The position numbers were made by a program, and so were the translations under genes. From contig NZ_RHPJ01000003.1 in assembly GCF_004786095.1 (NCBI RefSeq), positions 62,001 through 126,000 on the forward strand: 64,000 nt of DNA. Direction: 5' to 3'. The notes beneath the pieces are model-generated. The model worked only from the letters and a program-made list of their open reading frames with translations. It was not told where the DNA came from and made no database searches. Source of the stretch: Serinibacter arcticus. Its GTDB lineage: Bacteria > Actinomycetota > Actinomycetes > Actinomycetales > Beutenbergiaceae. Below are positions 59,735-64,000 of this stretch, one piece after another. Each line of letters begins with the position of its first letter. The first letter of the stretch is position 1.

Positions 59735-60799
59735 ATGCGCGCCACCCTCATCCACGCCCCCGGTGACATCCGTCTCGAGACGGTGCCCGACCCCGTCCTG
59801 TCCACGGGCGGCGACGCCGTCGTCCGCGTCACGGCGAGCTGCGTCTGCGGCTCCGACCTGTGGCCCTACCGCGGCGTGACGGAGACCAAGCACGCGCACC
59901 GCATCGGCCACGAGTTCATCGGCGTCGTCGAGGCCGTCGGCGACGACGTCACGACGCTGGCCGTCGGCGACTTCGTCATCGCGCCGTTCTACGTCTGCTG
60001 CGGCGAGTGCGCGAACTGCCGCAACGGGATCACCACCTCCTGCCTGAACGGCGGCTGGTGGGGCTCGAAGGTGCGTGAGCTCGGGTTCGCCGACGGTGCG
60101 CAGGGCGAGCTCGTCCGCGTCCCGCTCGCCGACGGCACGCTCGTCAACGTCTCGACGGCGATCGGGGGCGGCCAGCCCGACCCGGCGCTGATCCCGAGCC
60201 TGCTGACGCTCGCCGACGTGATGGGTACCGGCCACCACGCTGCCGTCTCGGCCGCGGTTCGCGAGGGATCCACGGTCGCGGTCGTCGGCGACGGTGCCGT
60301 CGGGCTGTGCGGCATCCTGGCCGCGAAGCGCCTCGGCGCGGCCCGCATCATCGCGATGTCGCGCCACGAGACGCGGCAGGCCATCGCTCGCGAGTTCGGC
60401 GCGACGGACGTCGTCGACCAGCGTGGCGACGACGGCGTCGAGGCCGTCCGCGCGCTGACGGGCGGCATCGGCGCCGACGCCGTCCTGGAGTGCGTCGGCA
60501 CCAAGGAGTCGATGGACCAGGCGCTGCGCTCGGCACGTCCAGGCGGGCGCGTCGGCTTCGTCGGCGTTCCCAACGGCGGTCCGGAGCTGCCGATCCGCAC
60601 GATGTTCGGCACCAACGTCGGCGTCGTCGGGGGCGTGGCGCCCGTGCGCGGGTACATCCCCGAGCTGCTGGCCGACGTGCTCAGCGGCGCGATAGACCCC
60701 GGCCGGGTGTTCGACCTCGAACTGCCTCTCGCCGACGTCGCGGAGGCCTACGCCGCCATGGACGAGCGCCGTGCGACGAAGGTGCTGCTGCGCCCCTGA
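59735..60799 (+). CDS. Zinc-dependent alcohol dehydrogenase family protein
   Basis: A 354-residue medium-chain dehydrogenase. Catalytic zinc ligands C38 and the G-H59-E60 pair and the four structural zinc cysteines C89, C92, C95 and C103 are all present, as is the nucleotide motif G-D-G-A-V-G-L-C-G (about 187-195). It oxidises an alcohol or reduces an aldehyde with NAD(P); the substrate is unknown. No regulator is adjacent. Confidence 0.93.
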   Translation: MRATLIHAPGDIRLETVPDPVLSTGGDAVVRVTASCVCGSDLWPYRGVTETKHAHRIGHEFIGVVEAVGDDVTTLAVGDFVIAPFYVCCGECANCRNGITTSCLNGGWWGSKVRELGFADGAQGELVRVPLADGTLVNVSTAIGGGQPDPALIPSLLTLADVMGTGHHAAVSAAVREGSTVAVVGDGAVGLCGILAAKRLGAARIIAMSRHETRQAIAREFGATDVVDQRGDDGVEAVRALTGGIGADAVLECVGTKESMDQALRSARPGGRVGFVGVPNGGPELPIRTMFGTNVGVVGGVAPVRGYIPELLADVLSGAIDPGRVFDLELPLADVAEAYAAMDERRATKVLLRP

Positions 60800-60814
60800 G
60801 TCGGGCCGGATGGT

Positions 60815-60820
60815 TACCCT
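60815..60820 (+). promoter_or_regulatory. Leaderless-type promoter -10 of the GPP34 gene
   Basis: TACCCT lies 6 nt before ATG 60827. Confidence 0.6.
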
Positions 60821-60826
60821 GACGCG

Positions 60827-61504
60827 ATGACCATGCTCATCGTGGAGGACGTCGCGCTGCTCCTGCTGGACGACCGGAGCGGGAGGTTCGCCGGGTCGAG
60901 CGCCCTCACGCCCGTTCTGGGCGGCGCGGTGCTGGTCGAGCTGGCGCTCGCGGAGCACGTGTGGATCGAGCCGAAGTCCGGTTTCTGGCACACCGCGAAG
61001 GTCCATGTCGTCCCCGGCACCCCGGCGCCCGTCGACCCGCTGCTGCTCGGGGCGCTCGGCGTCGTCGCCGAGAGGCCTCGGGGTCCGCAGGACCTCGTCG
61101 GCCGACTCGGCAAGAACCTCCGCGACCACGTCGTGGAGCGTCTCGCCCAGCGCGGGCTGGTGCGGCGCGAGGACGCCACCGTGATGGGCCTCTTCCCGAC
61201 CACCCGGTGGCCGGCGCAGGACGTTCGCCACGAGCAGGAGCTGCGCGGCGGGATCGAGCTCGTCCTCGGCCACGGCGCCGCCCCCGACCCCCGGACAGGC
61301 GCCGTCGTCGCGCTGCTGTCCGCCGCCGACCAGGCGCACCGCGTGCTGACGGTGCCGGGCGTGCCGCCCCGCGAGGTGAAGGCACGAGCGAGGGCCGTGG
61401 GCGAGGGGGACTGGGCGGCCAAGGCCGTGCGTGACGCGATCGCCGCGATGAACGCCGCAGTGATCGCCGGCATCACGGCCGCGACGGCAGCCGGCACGTC
61501 CTGA
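60827..61504 (+). CDS. GPP34 (GOLPH3/VPS74-like) family phosphoprotein
   Basis: A 225-residue, mostly helical protein of the GPP34 family: L-L-L-D-D-R-S-G-R-F (about 11-20), G-G-A-V-L-V-E-L-A-L (about 30-39), and R-L-A-Q-R-G-L-V-R-R-E (about 105-115). Eukaryotic relatives bind PI4P at the Golgi; the bacterial role, common in actinobacteria, is unknown. Convergent with the DJ-1/PfpI gene 4 nt away, without a terminator between them. Confidence 0.87.
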   Translation: MTMLIVEDVALLLLDDRSGRFAGSSALTPVLGGAVLVELALAEHVWIEPKSGFWHTAKVHVVPGTPAPVDPLLLGALGVVAERPRGPQDLVGRLGKNLRDHVVERLAQRGLVRREDATVMGLFPTTRWPAQDVRHEQELRGGIELVLGHGAAPDPRTGAVVALLSAADQAHRVLTVPGVPPREVKARARAVGEGDWAAKAVRDAIAAMNAAVIAGITAATAAGTS

Positions 61505-61508
61505 TCGT

Positions 61509-62129
61509 TCAGCGCCGCCAGGCGTAGTCCATCTGGTGCGCGGTCGCCTCGGCGTGCGCCGTCGTCGACAGCGTCGCCACGAGGTGGAGGCTGAGGTCGA
61601 GACCCGCCGAGATGCCGGCGGAGGTGTAGAGGCCGTCGCCCCCGACCCACCGCGCCCGGTCGGTCACGCGGAGGGCGGGGAACCGCTGCGCCAGCTCGGC
61701 CTGGTCCTCCCAGTGCGTCGTGACCTCCTGGTCGGTGAGGACGCCGGCCACGGCCAGCAGGAACGCGCCCGTGCAGACCGAGGCGAGCGTCGGCGTCGTC
61801 CGCCGCTGCGCGATCCAGGCGATGACGTCCGCATCGGTCTCGACGGCGGTCGTGACGCCGCCGGGCACGATCAGGAGATCCAGCTCGGGGGCGTCGGACA
61901 GGGTGTGGTCGGCGGTGAGGACCAGCCCGCCGCGGGCGCGCACGCGCGTGGTGGTGCGGGAGGCCGCGATGAGCACCACCGTGAACGTGGCCGTCGCCGA
62001 GCCCGTGGCCGCGACGCGCGGCCGGGCCGCGACCGAGAAGACCTCGAACGGTCCGCACGCGTCCAGCACCTCGACCTCGTCGAAGACCAGGATGCCGACG
62101 GCGAGCGGGCGGGCGGGCGGTGAGGTCAC
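61509..62129 (-). CDS. DJ-1/PfpI family protein
   Basis: A 206-residue class I glutamine-amidotransferase-like domain, of the kind often fused to AraC-type HTHs but standing alone here. C119 in L-A-S-V-C-T-G-A-F sits at the nucleophile elbow, and D-A-C-G-P-F-E-V-F (about 23-31) is typical of the AraC-associated subgroup. Function may be hydratase-, isonitrile-hydratase- or chaperone-like; the substrate is not known. It overlaps the phosphorylase stop by 4 nt, so it belongs to the purine operon. Confidence 0.88.
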   Translation of the reverse strand: MTSPPARPLAVGILVFDEVEVLDACGPFEVFSVAARPRVAATGSATATFTVVLIAASRTTTRVRARGGLVLTADHTLSDAPELDLLIVPGGVTTAVETDADVIAWIAQRRTTPTLASVCTGAFLLAVAGVLTDQEVTTHWEDQAELAQRFPALRVTDRARWVGGDGLYTSAGISAGLDLSLHLVATLSTTAHAEATAHQMDYAWRR

Positions 62130-62968
62130 GGGGTCTCCAGCATCAGTCGGACGGCGCGCGAGAGGGTCCCGCGCGCCCGCGCGGCGGCAGCGAGCACGGA
62201 CTGCGCGTTCGTGGGCGTCGTCGCGAACGACAGGTCGGACACGACGCTCAGGCCACCCACCCGCAGGCCCAGGGCCGCGGCGGTGAGGGCCTCGTGCACG
62301 GTCGACATCCCGACGACGTCAGCGCCCTGAGCCGCCAGCATCCGGCTCTCGGCCACGCTCTGGTACTCCGGCCCGCGCACCCCGGCGTACACGCCGCGCC
62401 TGTTCGTCACGGTGGCGGCCGCCCCCGTGAGCGCGAAGTCCCAGACCCCGCGCGGGTCCAGGAACACGCCGCCGTCGAACGGCGAGGAACCCGTGAGGTT
62501 GAGGTGGTCGTCGATCGCGACGACGTCGCCCAGCGCCCAGTCGCTCAGGCAGCCGTTCGCGTTGGTCAGGACGGCGCGCGTGACGCCCGCCGCGGCGGCG
62601 ATGCGCACGAGCGTGGTGACGGGACGACGCCCGAGCCCCTCGTACAGGTGCGTCCTTCCGAGGGCGACCAGGACGCGCAGCGGGGCACCACCGCCGTAGC
62701 CGTCGCCCTCGCCCTCGCCAAAGTTCTCGAGCACGACGCTGCGCAGCTCGTCGCGGTGACCGTCCGCGCTCGGCGCGAGCGCACCGGGCAGCTCCGAGAG
62801 CCGGAGCGTCGCACCCGCCGTCCCGAGGGCGTCGGCCACCTCGGCGAGTCCCGAACCCAGCACGAGCAGGGCGTCGTGCCGCTCGTGACCGGTGACGGAC
62901 GCGAGGTGGGAGGCGGCGGCGCGGTCGTCGTCGTCGAGCAGGTGGTCGCGGAAGTCCTCCGGGCTCAT
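62126..62968 (-). CDS. Purine-nucleoside phosphorylase
   Basis: A 280-residue trimeric-type (class I) phosphorylase that splits purine nucleosides with phosphate. Evidence: L-G-S-G-L-A-E (about 37-43) for phosphate, G-R-T-H-L-Y-E-G near 104-111, T-N-A-N-G near 134, G-P-E-Y-Q-S and G-A-D-V-V-G-M-S-T for the base pocket. ATG 62968 overlaps the permease stop by 4 nt; a longer frame upstream was rejected as shadow of the permease. It acts on substrate from the coupled permease. Confidence 0.94.
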   Translation of the reverse strand: MSPEDFRDHLLDDDDRAAASHLASVTGHERHDALLVLGSGLAEVADALGTAGATLRLSELPGALAPSADGHRDELRSVVLENFGEGEGDGYGGGAPLRVLVALGRTHLYEGLGRRPVTTLVRIAAAAGVTRAVLTNANGCLSDWALGDVVAIDDHLNLTGSSPFDGGVFLDPRGVWDFALTGAAATVTNRRGVYAGVRGPEYQSVAESRMLAAQGADVVGMSTVHEALTAAALGLRVGGLSVVSDLSFATTPTNAQSVLAAAARARGTLSRAVRLMLETP

Positions 62969-64000
62969 CGGACGTCGCCGACGGGGACGTCCGCCCCGGC
63001 GTCGCCCGCCCCTGACCCCAGCAGCGACCCGCGGCGCTCCTGCTCGGCCACGCGCCCGCGGCACAGCAGCAGGTAGCCGACGAACCCGATCACGAGCGCG
63101 AACAGCACACCAAGGTTCGCGTACGCCCAGTCGCCGTCCCGGCCGCCCACCAGGCCGAGCAGGTAGCCCTGCCACGACAGCCAGCTCGCCGAGGTGTTCA
63201 TCACGAACCCGAAGCCGACGACGGCGGCCAGCGCGAGCACTCCCAGGGCCGCCGGGTTCGCCGAACCGTAGACGCCGCGTGCGCTGAACAGGTCCGCCTC
63301 GGCGTAGTCGCGGCGGCGCAGCAGGATGTCGGCCAGGATGATGCCCGCCCACCCGGCGATGACGACGCCGAGCGTGGTGAGGAAGCCGGTGAACGGACCG
63401 AGGAAGTCGGCCGAGAGGAAGACCACGGCGATCGCGCCGAGCGTCATGATCGTGCCGTCGATCGCCGTCGCGACGGGACGGGTGACGGGCAGGCCGGTCG
63501 CCAGCAGCGACAGCCCGGAGGAGTAGATGTCCATCGTGATGCCGCCGATGAGGCCGAGGATCGCCACGACGGCGAACGGCACGAGGAACCAGGTCGGCAG
63601 GACCGTCGTCAGCGCGCCGATGGGGTCGGCGCCGATCGCGTCGGTCAGCGTCGGGTCGGACCCCACGAGCAGGAGTCCGAAGACCACCAGGAGGATCACC
63701 GGCAGGGCGGAACCGAACGTCGTCCACCCGACGACGCCGCGCGTGCTCGCCGAGCGAGGCAGGTACCGGGAGTAGTCGGCTGCGGCGTTCACCCAGCCGA
63801 GCCCGAAGCCGGTCGTGATCATCACGAGGGCACCGATCACGGCCGCCGTCGATCCGGCCGGCATCGCGAGCACGGCGGTCATGTCGATGCGCGGCACCAC
63901 GAGGGCCAGGTAGACCACGGTCAGCGCGCCGGTGATCCAGGTGATCCACGTCGTCGCCCGCATCAGGGTGTCGAAGCCGAGCACGCCCGCGCCGCCGGCG
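62965..64000 (-). CDS. Cytosine/purine permease, NCS1 family (N-terminus outside window)
   Basis: The frame is open to the window edge, so only the C-terminal 345 or so residues are seen, with about ten TM helices. G-W-V-N-A-A-A-D-Y-S-R-Y-L-P-R (about residues 62-76 of the visible part) is a hallmark of the NCS1 nucleobase:cation symporters, as is G-G-I-T-M-D-I-Y-S-S-G-L-S-L. It imports a nucleobase such as cytosine, hypoxanthine or allantoin. It is the first visible gene of the permease-phosphorylase-DJ-1 operon. Confidence 0.92.
   Translation of the reverse strand, partial: AGGAGVLGFDTLMRATTWITWITGALTVVYLALVVPRIDMTAVLAMPAGSTAAVIGALVMITTGFGLGWVNAAADYSRYLPRSASTRGVVGWTTFGSALPVILLVVFGLLLVGSDPTLTDAIGADPIGALTTVLPTWFLVPFAVVAILGLIGGITMDIYSSGLSLLATGLPVTRPVATAIDGTIMTLGAIAVVFLSADFLGPFTGFLTTLGVVIAGWAGIILADILLRRRDYAEADLFSARGVYGSANPAALGVLALAAVVGFGFVMNTSASWLSWQGYLLGLVGGRDGDWAYANLGVLFALVIGFVGYLLLCRGRVAEQERRGSLLGSGAGDAGADVPVGDVR

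Overview
The window is very GC-rich (roughly 72-75% by eye), with GTG as a frequent start codon, ATGA/GTGA gene overlaps and typical actinobacterial gene blocks (nadD-rsfS, rplU-rpmA-obg-proB, DUF177-rpmF-rnc-mutM). It looks like the chromosome of a Micrococcales actinobacterium, perhaps near Cellulomonadaceae or Beutenbergiaceae; the genus cannot be fixed from sequence alone. No phage, plasmid, IS element, CRISPR array or rRNA operon is visible. There is one tRNA (tRNA-Ala GGC).

Layout. 1-2.6 kb: tail of an SDR oxidoreductase, then an MMPL exporter behind a MarR-type operator. 2.7-10.2 kb: a seven-gene operon with a peptide-type ABC importer, a luciferase-like flavin monooxygenase and two CMD/AhpD-like proteins. 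10.2-14.4 kb: a DesK/DesR-like two-component system, then plsC, gpsA and a NUDIX hydrolase. 14.4-28.2 kb: housekeeping genes (PLP lyase, ddl, thiL, rpmB, recG, an ABC ATPase with its membrane partner, rsmD, coaD, DUF177, rpmF, rnc, mutM). 28.2-36.6 kb: a DevR/DosR-like response regulator facing a cydA-cydB-cydD-cydC-sensor-kinase operon. 37-46 kb: RNase E/G, an unknown membrane protein, then rplU-rpmA-obg-proB. 46-50.2 kb: a segment separating proB from proA that carries a flavin reductase, an HNH/DUF222 protein and a luciferase-like monooxygenase behind a SAM-IV riboswitch. 50.2-54.6 kb: proA, nadD, rsfS and a histidine phosphatase. 54.7-64 kb: tRNA-Ala, an ArsR repressor divergent from an old-yellow-enzyme gene, a WXG100-like/hydrolase fusion, a penicillin-binding lipoprotein, an alcohol dehydrogenase, a GPP34 protein and a purine permease/phosphorylase operon.

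Two regulatory systems stand out. First, the kinase at 28904-30598 is a GAF-GAF DevS/DosS-type sensor that keeps the histidine equivalent to the heme ligand of mycobacterial DosS. Palindromes of the form GGGNCC-WW-GGTCCC lie 23 nt upstream of the -10 hexamer of both the response regulator and cydA, which predicts a heme-sensing circuit controlling cytochrome bd. Second, the monooxygenase at 49201 has a leader of about 0.5 kb that stacks a SAM-IV riboswitch, a 29-codon ORF with Cys-Cys and Cys-Met codons, a C-rich stretch and a hairpin touching the ribosome binding site. This suggests layered control by methionine and cysteine status.

At least 18 genes have a TANNNT hexamer only 6-8 nt before the start codon and no Shine-Dalgarno sequence. 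Leaderless transcription therefore seems common here, and the pattern was used to choose several starts.
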